A stretch of 64,000 nucleotides of DNA from Gracilaria gracilis (GCA_030374805.1 JARGSG010000199.1:1-64000), one strand, 5' to 3'. Positions 32,520 through 44,277 are shown, numbered from the stretch's first letter. A program made the numbers and translations. Notes: generated by a model from the sequence alone, not told the origin.

Positions 32520-34231
32520 TTGGCGTTCGATTGAGCAACATGCTGTAATCGAGGGACCGATTTTATCTGCATTGATAGAGATTAAGATGGAGTATTAATT
32601 GAAGTGTAGTCTTGAGCAAAGTTGAGACAAACCGCGCACTAGTCCTTCACCGTATCGCTGGAATTCCAAGGTGTTCGAACCTGGCTCGAATAGTTTCCAT
32701 ACAGCTTGACGTTTTTATTTCTGACAGAACCAAGGCTTGTCTTTGTTCGGAGCGTCCACGCTGCGAAGCTTTGATCGCAGCTTTCAGATGAAGTTACGAA
32801 ACAAACAAAATTAGTGATTCAACTCTGCAAAATATTTCAGCAGAATTGTTCGCTGTAAGCCGCTGCATTACACCAGACTCATGTGCAGAACTATCCAGTA
32901 GCGATCCTTGATACAGTTTTTAAAAAATAGAAACACTTAAAAACATTTTTGAAAGCCTTTCAAGTGGTGGACACGCGCACACGGTTTCCACCGGAGAGCG
33001 CAGGATATTGGCCTTTGGCTACTTTTGCTGGGAGCCTCGTGTTCGAAGAGCAAAGCTAGGGTCTCGAAGGTTGGAGCAATGAGTTTTTCTTTTCAATGGC
33101 CCATGAGCTGCACTTACTGGTTCCATCGTTCGAAATGCTAACTCATTTCAGGGTTCGACGCCAAAGGCTTCCAAGAATCGAAGAAGATGCTGTATCATGT
33201 TGTGCGCATTGTGACGTCAATCTGTGACTTTGACGGACATCTAAATCGACACAAGTGGCCAGAAAAGACACGTTGCCAGCTATGAAGCAAATAGCATATA
33301 GATGAATAGATAGACACGTAACCAAGTATGCCCTTGTTTCACCTGTGTAAACGTGTCCATGTATCTGGACGATCTATGCTCCTGTTCTTGCAATTTCTTC
33401 ATGACTGTCGTGTCGAACTGCGTCTCCAGTGAGAGAGAATATATTCTTCGTTCTACGAAGGTGTTGTGTATTTACTCTTCCACACTGTTGCGGTTGCTGG
33501 CTGCCATAGTCGTCCATCTTCGGCACTCAATCAGCTGAAGAGCTTGCCTTCTTTGCTACATTCTGTCCCAGAGTCCTTTTATTATATCAGAAGATACGCC
33601 AGGGGCAGCACACTTGCCCAGCGATCAATAGGACAGTGTATTTCATATCAAATTCGATACAAAGCTCCCTTTCAACGATTTGCGTCCCAGTCATTGCTGA
33701 GTAGATGGAGTTTGGCCGTTCTGTAGGAGCCTTGTGGGCGTCATTTTTGTGGCCACGTTGGCTAAACGACGCGGGTGGTGACAACCCAGAACAAAACTAG
33801 AATGCCAGGGGGTACCAGCCTATGAAGGTGATGAGTAACAGCGTAAGCCGCTGAATAGCCCAAACTATGAGTATTGAGATGGCACACGGTGGTGCCAGTA
33901 ATACTTATAACGAACGAAGCAAACTATTCGCGTCCTGTCGGTGAATAGCTATGAACGGCTGAAGTCCCCAACAAACTTCAGAACGAGACTCGAACGATAC
34001 GGTAAAATCTCTACGTCAAACTTCAGGCGCGAACTTAGTAGGCTTACAATTAATCTCGAGACCAATTATAGACGAACGAAGGGGGAGCCAGTTCGCAGAT
34101 GTTAGTGACAAGTGGTGAACGTGGAAGGGAAAGGCCGGACCACTCCGCGGCCAAGGAGAATGAAAGAAAAGAAAGGAGGAGACAAACAATGATTGCGTTT
34201 CTGAAAGAAGGGGGGGTTTGTTGAGCCTGTG
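32520..34231. other. long intergenic, nothing recognised
   Basis: About 1.7 kb without a supportable gene, RNA or repeat. ORFs are all under 90 codons and lack family features. Confidence 0.45.
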
Positions 34232-34290
34232 TTGGTGGTGGTGGTGGTGGTGGTGGTGGTGGTGGTGGTGGTGGTGGTGGTGGTGGTGGT
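34232..34290. repeat. (TGG)n microsatellite, about 19-20 units
   Basis: Uninterrupted trinucleotide run. On the minus strand it reads poly-Pro or poly-Thr, which makes chance ORFs. Confidence 0.95.
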
Positions 34291-34942
34291 CGAAGATGAG
34301 TATCTGAAGTTGGGCATGGCTTATATAGACGATGGAGACCTTCGAATCCAGCTGAATATCGACGGTACAATTTTGTGTAAACCATGACTAACAAGATGTA
34401 ACCCAGATGCAGTTTTCATGCATGATTGTGTAACCAGTGTAGCCTTACTAGTTGCTCGCCGCCACATAATAATTTCTTCGGGTAACAGACAACTTGTCGC
34501 AAAGATAATGCTTTGTTGGCACAATTTCCAAGTCCGCGAGAGTTCATAATCACTTCAATCTGAAACCTGATTTGGGAAGATCATCCGTTACGTACACGAT
34601 ACAGCAAGTTTCAAGGGAATCTATCGAGCAGTTTTCGCTGCCGAAAATAGCATTAGTGGGTGCGGGAATTTGAAGGGGTTATATCCATGAACATCGCCAT
34701 TTCAACTCTTCTCCGTGTATTTCCTTGTTGTCCGGGTTCATTTCACATCACACGACTGATTACACGAACTTTGCACTGATAGTGCACGATTTGTACATGA
34801 AGTGTACACGTAAGAACATTCCCTCCGTCCTTGGATATATCCTTAAAGTAGAGTTAGTTGGTGGTTAGGTCATTCTCAGGAGGCGTCTAGGTGATATTCG
34901 TAGTGTGGGGAGGGTGCCGGGGCTTCTCTTTGCATTGAGTGC
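34291..34942. other. intergenic, nothing recognised
   Basis: No gene or repeat supported. Confidence 0.4.
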
Positions 34943-35068
34943 ATGCTGCGTTGGAAGTCCACGGATGTACTTCGTGTTGGCGTTCACACGGTGACGCTTC
35001 GGTTGCACGTGTATTTCAGGGGTAGCGGGGAGAAGTGGTACGCGGTCGACGTCTTCGTTGCCAACACC

Positions 35069-35518
35069 ATGGCACGTTTCCATCCTGGTGCTCCGCGTCC
35101 CGTCGTCATTCCGCCTGACAGCCCTCATGGACTGCCATTGCCGTTACTGCCTCCGCCGCCCCCGTCGCCGCCTCCGCTACTGTCGCCGCCGCCCGCAAAC
35201 TCCCCGCACTTCTCGCCGCCGCCGGTACCCCGAGCCGCCTCGTCGTCTGGTGGGGACTCCGTTCGCTTCGTGCGATATGTCCCTGCCGTGCACAGTCCGA
35301 GGCGTGGAAGTCCGCCGCCTCGAGATGCGGCCAGGCGGATTAGTCGCCGTCGTCGCATATGTGGTGGAAGTGCCGCTGGGCGCCCTTCCAGCTCCTACCT
35401 TCGCGGATGGCACGACGCCATCCGCGTAGTCCAAGAGGAGCTGCCTCGCGGGGCTGTGGCCATCCTGGCCCGACTGCTCCACGAGTTGCGGGAAGTGCAC
35501 GAGCGATATGGGATATAG
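35069..35518 (+). CDS. proline-rich protein, uncertain
   Basis: The ATG at 35069 sits in a good context (CACCATGG); the same frame is open from an ATG at 34943. 149 residues from 35069: a Pro-rich centre (LPPPPPSPPPLLSPPPANS), a basic Ser/Arg stretch, then an amphipathic C-terminus (RGWHDAIRVVQEELPRGAVA). GC-rich against its AT-rich surroundings, and an AATAAA lies about 35 nt after the stop. No family recognised. Another frame is also open over part of this GC-rich stretch, so coding status is not certain. Confidence 0.42.
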   Translation: MARFHPGAPRPVVIPPDSPHGLPLPLLPPPPPSPPPLLSPPPANSPHFSPPPVPRAASSSGGDSVRFVRYVPAVHSPRRGSPPPRDAARRISRRRRICGGSAAGRPSSSYLRGWHDAIRVVQEELPRGAVAILARLLHELREVHERYGI

Positions 35519-36057
35519 AATATAAAATATAATGCATATTTGCTACTGTATGCAATAATAAATATACTCTGCTTTCTGCTTATCGCTCTTCCTCCTCGCC
35601 CTTCTTCCTCATTTTCACACTTTCACAAGCCTTCTTCTTCTTTGTAATGGTCAGCCGCCCCTGATTTCGAGGCGGCAGTAGTTCCATCTAGAGATAGTTC
35701 TCTCTCTTAAAGAAGGCCTGTACGAACCAACGGTACCGTTGCAACGTTCTAAGATTGCTAGATATGCAAACGAGCAGGATAACGTTGTAGCAACGACAAT
35801 GGCTTACGATGTTAGAGCGTCCGTGGGAGAACTGTGGGATAGGGTTACCGCGTTTAGTAATGAGCGCCCAGCATACACAGTGCCTGCGATAAGCCTCTGG
35901 TGTCGTTCAGACGGATGAAATCTGGCCATCGCTTCTACTGGGTTATGAGTCTATAGTACCTACGACATCCCTATCAGAAAAGGCTATCTTTAACATGACT
36001 TTCCTCTAGGCTCCGCACCCGGGGCGCCCGACCGTTAAAAAGAAGTAGAAGAATAGT
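35519..36057. other. intergenic, nothing recognised
   Basis: Contains AATAAA at about 35558 and a pyrimidine-rich stretch at 35590-35640; no gene. Confidence 0.4.
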
Positions 36058-37395
36058 CTATCCTACAAGGCTGCACTGCGACTCAATGTGATCCGCAGGA
36101 AGCTCAAGGAGTTCGTACCTTAAGTCGTAAATGAAACCCCCGTAATTCTCAGCGGCGATATCTTGCAAATGTTTGGGAATAATATATGGATATTCTTCAT
36201 GGGCTGTCCTATAGGCAACCAAATATTCAACCGCAAAATCAAAGAACTTACCCTCCCAGAACTCACCTTTGAGCACACCGTAAGGCATGTTGTTGCAGCT
36301 TGGAATGTTGTTCGCGATCAAAGTATTGTACGCTGCCAAATAAACAGAAGCCATAGAATTCTGTGTTTTTGTTATATCGGTCCCATCATACCGTTTTTTA
36401 GAAGGTTTCCACGAACAGACATATTCGCGAATATAGTTCTTTCTTCATGCGGACATGCACTTGCGGCACAAGTAGTCGTGCAGAGCGGAACTGTCATGTA
36501 CACGATATTTGCATCGCCCTTGACGCCGGCACACGGCGATTTAACTTCCAGGTCTTCAAAATCAGATATGGAGACTCCAGATTCCACGAATTCACGACAC
36601 TCTTTCTCCTGCTCGGTTTCCGAAGAGTATTCAAACACTTTGCAGGAGTTGACGGTCTTCAATTGAGTACAGAGAGGATCGTCTGTTCTCGGACATCTCG
36701 CGGCATCATTCTTGGACTGCATCAAAGCATCAGAAATCATGGACACGGTCACTTTGCAGTTCACAGCTTCTACACTGGGTCCAATCTTCTTCAACAATGC
36801 TTTAGCCCAGTTGTTGGCTTCTGCTCGCGTCACTGCTTTTACACGTTGTTTGGTCCGTGAATTGACAGCAATCACTCCCCTGTTGTAGAAGATGTTGTAT
36901 CCGACTTGAATGATTGCACCGGTTCCTTGTTTTGATACGACCATACGTGCTCTGCATAGTCTTCCGCCATTACAGTCTCCAGTTGCGACTCTTTGGTCCT
37001 CGACAAAATCTTTTATCGAAGCCCCACATGTCGATCCGGTGTGGGACCAGATGGGGAAAGCCTGTGAGCGAGAATTGGTAACGCCATGGAGTTGCCAGTA
37101 ACGATTTTGAGATGGGTTTGGCATTCGGCGCAAATCCCTAGTGTTCCAAGGCAAGGAGAGGGAAGTAATCCTCTCCAGCAACGATCGAGAGGGATTGGGC
37201 AATCCATGAAACCCATTCGAATGATTGAGAGCAACTGGGGTGCGATTCGAGAAGAAGACCACAACAGATGCAACCAATACTGTGAGAATAATTGCTCCAC
37301 GGGGAACACGAGAGGTGAACATCGGCAAGACACGACGAAGGTCATGAAAGCCTTGCATATCGCGAAAGCCGCTACGTGCGGTGCTGGTGGTTTGG
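36058..37395 (-). pseudogene. type II membrane protein gene, 5' end split off by Gypsy-3
   Basis: The minus-strand frame runs from the Gypsy-3 LTR edge (37395) through a short N-terminal tail, one hydrophobic segment (AIILTVLVASVVVFF) and a long Cys-containing ectodomain. It stops at 36372, then continues from 36354 to 36058 in a frame one base away; the switch is at a T6 run (36394-36399). No domain recognised. The original start codon lies on the far side of Gypsy-3 (43034-43036), and rejoining at the TSD keeps the frame. The first ATG still attached to the body is codon 20 of the chimeric frame (37358), and the LTR itself adds an in-frame ATG at 37412. Confidence 0.75.
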
Positions 37396-37860
37396 TGTTG
37401 TGTACTCTGCATCACCGTTGTCGCTCTACGTTGCGTTGGACATACATCAATGCACCATATGTGTCTGGGCTGACGTCAGGACTGAACCGCGTACGCATAT
37501 GCGCGCGAATTGACTTGGGAGTGCAGTAGGTCAACATATGGACAGTACGGGAAATTGCGTAGTCAGGGTTACGTCAGATAGTTTCCTAGACACCTATTAT
37601 CTTGTACCTTCGGTATGCTTGGTTACTAGCGCGGTGTACAAGTACGATCACGTCTGTCGGGTCAGCTGTGAACTAGCTCAGCTGGGGTACGCATAAAAGG
37701 CCGTCCTTTCTCCTGGACGGCAACTCACAACGACAACGACAACTTCGTGTGGGTGTGCCCGCTCCGTCTAGCTGCCTCAATCTTTCTCCTTCTATCCAAC
37801 CCCTCTACCGTAGTTGGCGCCTAATTCAGAATTCCTTTTGTCAGCCAACATCCAACAACA
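37396..37860 (+). repeat. 5' LTR of Gypsy-3
   Basis: 465 bp, TG ... CA, with a TATA-like CATAAAAGG at 37692-37700. Its first 17 bases, read on minus, supply an ATG in frame with the interrupted gene. Confidence 0.95.
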
Positions 37861-37920
37861 AAGCGCTTTGTTTCGAAAGAGTAAGGGTGCTGAAGTTGAT
37901 ATTGGTGAATGCTGTGAACC

Positions 37921-39351
37921 ATGGCGACGTCAAACTACGGAGTTGTGTCCGTAATTCAGCCACCGCTCCTGAAGGCAGTAGATCAGCCGTCATTGATCAA
38001 ATTTGAGACATCCTACGCTGCCTACAAGGCTAAGGTTGATGATGTGAACAAAGACCGAGATGACAACTCGAAGCTTTCACTGGCCTCTATCAAGGATTGC
38101 ATGGATTCTGCTACGCTGCATGCTCTTTGTCTCATTGGAGAAATTGGGGATGCTTCTACAGTAGAGGAAGCAACCTCAGACATGGTAAAGGTTTGGTTCG
38201 AGGAGGCTTCGACGTCTACACCGAAGGATCTATCGGAACGAATTGACGCCACTCTGCGACACGTCACGTTCAAACCCAATAGGGAAGACCCCTCTGGAGG
38301 TGTAGCAAACTTTATCATTCACGTCATCACTGCTCTTGATCATAACAACGCCTCAGAGGTGTTGAAGGACGGTGACATGGCGAAAAAGTTTCTCGATAGG
38401 CTTGTGAACAAATTTCAGCCCAGTGTGTTGCAGGAGAGAATCAAGATGCTACGCAGAGGATGGACAAAAAGTCAGCTTGCTGATATAAAGTTGTTCAAGG
38501 ATGAGGCGGCCAACATAGCTTTGGAGCTCTCTCTCACGGAGACCGCCCTGTCTCGTGTCAACCCTCAGAAGTCTAAGCAGCTACATGACCGCCCCCGAAA
38601 GCAGGATTCGACATCAAAAGTCGAGAATGCCAACAGGAAGGAAGCATCGCAAGTTCGGAATTCCAATCTTCGTTTGGGAAAACGAAAAGACTCAGAATGG
38701 TCTGAGCCTTGCCTGAATGAAAAGTGTGACGGGATTCACCGTCTCAAAGATTGTCCCATCACGTCAACTGAACGGAAGAGGGAAATTTTCGAGAAGCACT
38801 ACACGAAGAAGGATGTAAAGAAGGCGAAGACTATGAGAGGTTCTTGCACTCCAACGACGGCCCTGCCTGACAGCGATGCAAGTAGATTCCGTGTTGCTCT
38901 GGAAGACACTGTGTTCGATCTATCGCTTGGTGACTCCGGGTCTGATTTCAGCGCGATTGATCATAACCTCTACAGTAGACTGATTTCTTCTGTTCCCAAT
39001 CTTCCGGTCAAGAACTTCGACAACCCAGTGTATCTCACAGGCGTTTTCAAATCAGACGAAGACCCTGACACGCACTCGTCCCGTTCAGTAACACTCACCG
39101 TTACAATTTTCCTTCCTGGATCCAATATCCCTGTTCGAGTTCGTGGGGTCGAATTCTATGTAGTTGAGAATCCCCTCGAAGAAATCCTACTCGGTCGTCC
39201 GTTCTTGAATTCAATTGGTTTCAACCTCAATGAACATCTCGTTCGTGTGAGAAACGAAATCCACGACAAGCACGTAAACCAGTTGGATGCGAAAAGAGCC
39301 AAGCTCGCTACAGCCAGGTATCAGGGGGATGTCTTATATGAGTGCAGATGA
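37921..39351 (+). CDS. gag: Gypsy-3 gag with protease
   Basis: ATG in an ACCATGG context; 476 codons. The N-terminal two thirds is capsid-like and helical. A zinc-knuckle variant (CLNEKCDGIHRLKDC, C-x4-C-x3-H-x4-C) lies at about residues 263-277. The protease active site DSGSD is at about residue 337, Ser in place of Thr, with the later LLGRPFLNSIGF block. The frame ends in TGA at 39349-39351 inside an overlap with pol, which is one base on. The change coincides with a G5 run at 39324-39328, so it may be programmed frameshifting or a run-length error. Confidence 0.88.
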   Translation: MATSNYGVVSVIQPPLLKAVDQPSLIKFETSYAAYKAKVDDVNKDRDDNSKLSLASIKDCMDSATLHALCLIGEIGDASTVEEATSDMVKVWFEEASTSTPKDLSERIDATLRHVTFKPNREDPSGGVANFIIHVITALDHNNASEVLKDGDMAKKFLDRLVNKFQPSVLQERIKMLRRGWTKSQLADIKLFKDEAANIALELSLTETALSRVNPQKSKQLHDRPRKQDSTSKVENANRKEASQVRNSNLRLGKRKDSEWSEPCLNEKCDGIHRLKDCPITSTERKREIFEKHYTKKDVKKAKTMRGSCTPTTALPDSDASRFRVALEDTVFDLSLGDSGSDFSAIDHNLYSRLISSVPNLPVKNFDNPVYLTGVFKSDEDPDTHSSRSVTLTVTIFLPGSNIPVRVRGVEFYVVENPLEEILLGRPFLNSIGFNLNEHLVRVRNEIHDKHVNQLDAKRAKLATARYQGDVLYECR

Positions 39352-42300
39352 CGACCCCATCGCATTGCCCGAGTGCCTCGCAGCCGGCATAGGGAAGGAT
39401 ACTAAAGAATCTATCGATGAAGCATTCGAGAAGATTCTAGCTGAGGCAAGGGGAAACGGATTATCAAACGATGGAATGCAGAAGATATCTGCAATGCTCG
39501 ACAAATATCGAGATGTTTTTCGCATCAAATTGGGTGCAGACCCCGCCGTTGATGTCCCACCTCTGACCATAACTTCTGTTGAAAATGCCAAGCCGTACCG
39601 ATCCCCTCAGAGACGCTACGCACCACAACAGAGAGAGTTCATCATCCGAACGATACGCGAACTGGAGGCTATGGGAGCCGTCTACAAGAATCCGTCGGCC
39701 AGGTGGGCATCGCCAGCCCTTGCAGTACCAAAGCCTGGTTCGACAAAGCTAAGATTCACAGTAGACCTCCGTGGTCCAAATGCACGCACTGTACCTATCC
39801 AGTCCGCTATGCCACATCTGGAATCGCATTTCCAGGATCTTTCGGGGAGCAAATGCTTTGCCAAAATTGACCTAGCCCACGGTTATTGGCAGGTACCACT
39901 TTCTGCAGAGTTCCAGGAAATGATGTCCATCCAAACACCAATCGGTGTATACTCCTCCAAACGTCTTTTGCAAGGCGGTAGTGACTCAGGAAATCACTTT
40001 CAAGCCGTACTCTCGAACAAGTTTGAGGGACGAGTTTCGAACTTTTTACAGTGGATCGACGATTTTCTGTTGTATGCCAAGAGCGAAGAAGACCTACTTG
40101 CCAATCTTGAAACCTTTTTTCTTGTCTGTGAAGAAATCGGCCTAAAGATTCATGCGGAGAAGACCACGTTATTCGCTCCTTAAGTTCAGTTCTGTGGACG
40201 GATCATCTCAGCAGAAGGAGTACAGTATCACCCACGACACTACGAAGCTCTCACAGAAATGCGGAAGCCTAGTATGGCGAGCGAGCTTCAGCAATTCGTG
40301 TGTGCAACGAATTGGATGCTTAATTCTATCCCCGCTTACTCTGAACGCATCGCTCCTCTGCAGCAACTGCTTGAAAGTTGTTACGCAAAGGCTGGAAAGC
40401 GAACCAAACGCGCCCTGCGCAACCTTTCCATCACCGACTCATGGGGCGCCGAGCTCGATTCAGCATTTGCTGACATCAAAAATCAACTGACCGCCGCCGT
40501 AAAGCTCGCGCATTCTAAGCACGAGCATCATTTGTGTCTATTTACAGACGCGTCTGATACCCATTGGTCAGCCATTCTTACACAAGTGCCTGCGTCGGAC
40601 CGACACAAAGCCATCGAAGAGCAGCAACACGAGCCTCTTTGTTTCCTTTCGGGTGCTTTTACAGGATCAGCTGCCAACTGGTCAGTACCCGAAAAGGAAG
40701 GCTTTGCTATCGTGGAATCAATGTGTCGTCTTGATTATTTGGTAACAGGGCGTGAGGTAAACATCTTTACAGATCATGCCAACCTTGTGTACTTGTACGA
40801 CCCGTACGGGAGGAACCCTGATATCTCGAGACAGACGGCCAGCAAATTGATGCGCTGGGCTATCAAACTGAGTGGTTTTAGATACGTCGTAGAGCATTTG
40901 CCCGGCGTGCAAAACGTATGGGCCGACATGCTGACCCGTTGGGCTGTCAACCCAACGAGGACAGTTGTCGCCGCCAAGATCTTACGATGCAAGGCCCTTA
41001 TGGTAGCACCAATCAACCCGGGCACGGACAGCAAGCTCGATTGGCCTGACATTCACCAAGTGAAAGAAGCACAGTCATCAACCGAGAAGAAGCCTCCTAA
41101 GGGGTTCACGAAGACCGAAGACGGAATCCGAAACGAGAGAGACCTACTGTGGGTTCCATCTGACGCAGATGTTCTCAAGCTGTGCATTGCTGTCGCAGCG
41201 CACACTGGGTCTGGCGGGCACAGAAGTTCAAAAGTCACTCTTGCAACCACGAAGGCATTCTTTTACTGGAAGAACATGGAGGACGATTTGAAGTCATTCG
41301 TGAAAACATGCCTTCACTGCCTCTGCACTGAGCCAGCCAAGACTATTCCTCGCCCATTGGGACACACTTTGCACGCCGAGAAGCCAAACGAACTGCTACA
41401 TTTCGATTTTTGCTACATGTCTCCTGGAGAGGACGACCTCCTGTACGTTCTTGTACTCAAGGATGACCACAGCGGGTATGTTTGGTTGGTTCCCACGACG
41501 GAAACTACGGCAGAAGTAGTTGCTGACGAGTTAATTTGGTGGTTTGCTGCCTTTGGAGTTGTAACTCAATGGATTTCTGACAGAGGCTCGCACTTCAAGA
41601 ATGAAGTGGTGCGGCACCTTAAGGAGAAAACGAGTTCATCTCACCACTTCACTCTGGCATATTGTCCATGGTCAAATGGAACCGTGGAAGTAGTTTGCCG
41701 CGAACTCTTGAGAGCGTGTAGAGCTCTGCTCTCAGAATTTCAACTTCCACAGAATTGTTGGCCAAGTATCTTGCCCGTGGTTCAGGCTGCACTCAACAGC
41801 TCTATCTTGGATCGTTTGGGTAATCGCTGCCTACTCACGGTATTCACGGGCCACAAGCAGGATACTCCGTTGTCAGCCATCACAAGGAAAGTCGGGGGCA
41901 AGACAAGAATTTTGTCTCTCGATGCCATCCGCGGCAAACAACTGCGCAATATTGAAGAAACAGAAAAGGCCCTCTGTTCCATGCACAAAGATGTGGCAGA
42001 ACGATCCACGGAGAAACGAAGAAAGGCTGTTGAATCCCACAACAGGAAGACAAACGTGCGTTCTCCGAACTTTCAGGAGGGTGACTTTGTTCTTCGTGGC
42101 GTCTTGGAGCGCGAACGGACTCGCAAGCCCTCTCTGAAATGGATGGGGCCATTTCGTGTTGTAGAGTGCAGATCAGAGTACATATTTGTTATTGAGTCGC
42201 TACTGGATGGCCAAAGGCAGGAGGTTCACGGAAGAAGGTTGAAATTCTTCCGCAACAGAGATTTTGAAGTAACTGAAGAACTACGAAACTATCTTTCTTA

Positions 42301-42526
42301 TCAGCAAGGGGAACTGCTCGTAGTCGATCGTTTTGACGATATAAGACTGAAGAAGGGGATTCCCGAATTGTTAGTGAAATGGCGTGGATTTTCTGACAGT
42401 GAAACGGATTGGGTGTCCTTGGGTTCTCTTCGCGACGACGTTCCAGTTCTCGTCAAGGAATACCTTGAGGAAAGGTGCGCCACGGGAACGAAACGGCAAA
42501 GCAACATCGCTGCTGCAAACATGTAA
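39287..42526 (+). pseudogene. pol: Gypsy-3 pol: RT, RNase H, integrase, chromodomain; one in-frame TAA
   Basis: Open from 39287 to 40180, TAA at 40181-40183, then open in the same frame to 42526. RT: VPKPGSTKLRFTVDLRG, KIDLAHGYWQVPL and the catalytic WIDD (usually YxDD), all before the stop. After it: VQFCGRIIS, RNase H (LFTDASD, PEKEGFA, FTDHANL, WADMLTRW), and integrase with HTGSGGH, CLHCLC, HFDF, ISDRGSHF and GTVEVVCRE. The C-terminus has a chromodomain-like block (LLVKWRGFSDSETDWVSL). Apart from the TAA and the gag-pol offset it looks intact. Confidence 0.92.
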
Positions 42527-42561
42527 GATTTTCATTTTGCTCTTCAATTCTTACGGGGCGC

Positions 42562-43026
42562 TGTTGTGTACTCTGCATCACCGTTGTCGCTCTACGTTGC
42601 GTTGGACATACATCAATGCACCATATGTGTCTGGGCTGACGTCAGGACTGAACCGCGTACGCATATGCGCGCGAATTGACTTGGGAGTGCAGTAGGTCAA
42701 CATATGGACAGTACGGGAAATTGCGTAGTCAGGGTTACGTCAGATAGTTTCCGAGACACCTATTATCTTGTACCTTCGGTATGCTTGGTTACTAGCGCGG
42801 TGTACAAGTACGATCACGTCTGTCGGGTCAGCTGTGAACTAGCTCAGCTGGGGTACGCATAAAAGGCCGTCCTTTCTCCTGGACGGCAACTCACAACGAC
42901 AACGACAACTTCGTGTGGGTGTGCCCGCTCCGTCTAGCTGCCTCAATCTTTCTCCTTCTATCCAACCCCTCTACCGTAGTTGGCGCCTAATTCAGAATTC
43001 CTTTTGTCAGCCAACATCCAACAACA
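42562..43026 (+). repeat. 3' LTR of Gypsy-3
   Basis: Same length as the 5' LTR, one visible difference, followed by the TSD TTTGG. Confidence 0.95.
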
Positions 43027-43036
43027 TTTGGTCCAT
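43027..43036 (-). pseudogene. severed start of the membrane protein gene (ATG plus two codons)
   Basis: Minus-strand ATGGACCAAA abuts the 3' LTR of Gypsy-3. Its last five bases are the TSD copy (TTTGG on plus). On the other side of the element the frame continues CCAAACCACCAGC, so ATG-GAC-CAA joins the body in frame if the element and one TSD are removed. Confidence 0.8.
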
Positions 43037-43120
43037 GCTTGGTGTTGAGACTTTTGCAAGCTGTTGCGTAGATAGTCGACGAAACGCCGATCTGAGGTCG
43101 CAGTTACGGTGCAAGCGAGG

Positions 43121-43131
43121 TTTTTATACTC
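43121..43131 (-). promoter_or_regulatory. TATA box of the interrupted membrane protein gene
   Basis: Minus-strand GAGTATAAAAA about 90 nt before the severed ATG, the spacing seen in the neighbouring genes. It shows that the promoter is now 5.6 kb away from the coding body. Confidence 0.6.
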
Positions 43132-43136
43132 GGGGA

Positions 43137-44277
43137 GCGTGACTAGTTTGCTCCTGCTCTGTGAGGAGTTGTCTGCTTGCCAGAACTGCTTCAAGGGTTT
43201 CTTGCTTCCAAGTCATTCTGTTCTGCGGTTCTCTGATGTGGGGTTCTTCTGTTCTTTTGAATAATATTATCTTCAGCGTGAGCTTTCTATTGGCCTAGGA
43301 AAGCGCGTGTCAGGGAAAGTGGCTTCTTCAGCTTGGAGCGGTAGCAGATTATCGAATAGAGTTCAAGTTTTAATGCGATTAACCCTTAGGTCACAAACAT
43401 TGGAGCATATCAGTGGCCCGCTTTCTTTGCGCGGAGATACGTTTTCCCGCATCTCCCTGGGAGATGCGGGAAAACGCAGAAAATGTTGTTTCTGTGAATT
43501 TCGCAGTGAATGCATGCATTGCTGGTGTGATACTTCGACAAAAAGCATGGGTACAAGTCCTTGCCAATAAATAATGAGTTTTGTTCTAAACATTTCGCAG
43601 GGAGATGCGGGAAATTCGCACTCATTGACATTCTAAATAAAAACAGAAAGTTGAATGTCACATGTTTCTTGTAGCAGTTGCTGCACCACGCTACTGTAAG
43701 CGTTAAAAATTGTATATGTCAGTTTTGCAGCGTCAATATCTGTACGTGTATGCAGAATGCACTTCTTCAGGAGACTTTCAAACAGTGCAACATGTTCCTT
43801 TTCCCGTTACACTAAAAATGGGAACGCCTTCAACTTTATCGAATCTTCCCAAGTTTAATGTTCCCGTTCATACTTTAGTAGAACAAGGATTTTAATACTG
43901 GAGTACCCTGCTTTCCCGTAAATTGAAAGCAATAAATCAAAGAATTACGACGCATACATACGCAAAACAAGTAGCTAAAACCGTCTTTTTACGCCACTTT
44001 TAGTGCTTATTTTTGGAATTGAGGAGATTTTGAATCTAAAACGATTACGTACTGCAGTTGTATCTTTACTTATCTAACAAAGTATGCAAAAATATCAAAC
44101 ATTTGGGGAAATTTGGAGGAGAAAAACGAGTTCTGTTTTGCGAATAGCTCAAAAGAAGGTCCTTTTCCCGTGTGAAGATGTCGAAAGTGTGCCCAGAAAT
44201 GTGCAACTTTTTACGCGAAAGGATCACGGTAAGCCAACACGTGCTGACAATCATATTTTAAAAATATTTACACCACA
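43137..44277. other. AT-rich intergenic with a palindrome, no gene
   Basis: Beyond the promoter of the interrupted gene I see no coding sequence. Several TTCCCGT-type words recur (43800-44170) without clear order. Confidence 0.45.
43440..43476. repeat. perfect 18-bp inverted repeat, 1-nt spacer
   Basis: CGTTTTCCCGCATCTCCC, T, then its exact reverse complement. A third partial copy (GCAGGGAGATGCGGGAAA) lies at about 43597-43614. Confidence 0.9.

Larger units (their letters stand above)
37396..43026 (+). mobile_element. Gypsy-3: complete young Ty3/Gypsy element
   Basis: Two 465-bp LTRs (37396-37860 and 42562-43026) differ, by eye, at one base (T/G near 37595 and 42761). Both begin TG and end CA. 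The 5-bp target duplication TTTGG is present at 37391-37395 and 43027-43031. Internal region: gag plus protease, then RT, RNase H, integrase and a chromodomain-like C-terminus. Directly after the 5' LTR I see no standard TGG primer site. The zinc-knuckle and RT variants differ from Gypsy-1, so this is another lineage. Confidence 0.96.

Noticed and set aside
34050..34394. Minus ORF with a poly-Pro run and a signal-like segment
   Set aside because: Created by the (TGG)n microsatellite; no ATG near the hydrophobic part and no domain.
36354..36400. 34-nt intron (GTATGA ... CACAG) in the interrupted membrane protein gene
   Set aside because: Joining there gives the wrong frame; a one-base difference in the T6 run explains the data better.
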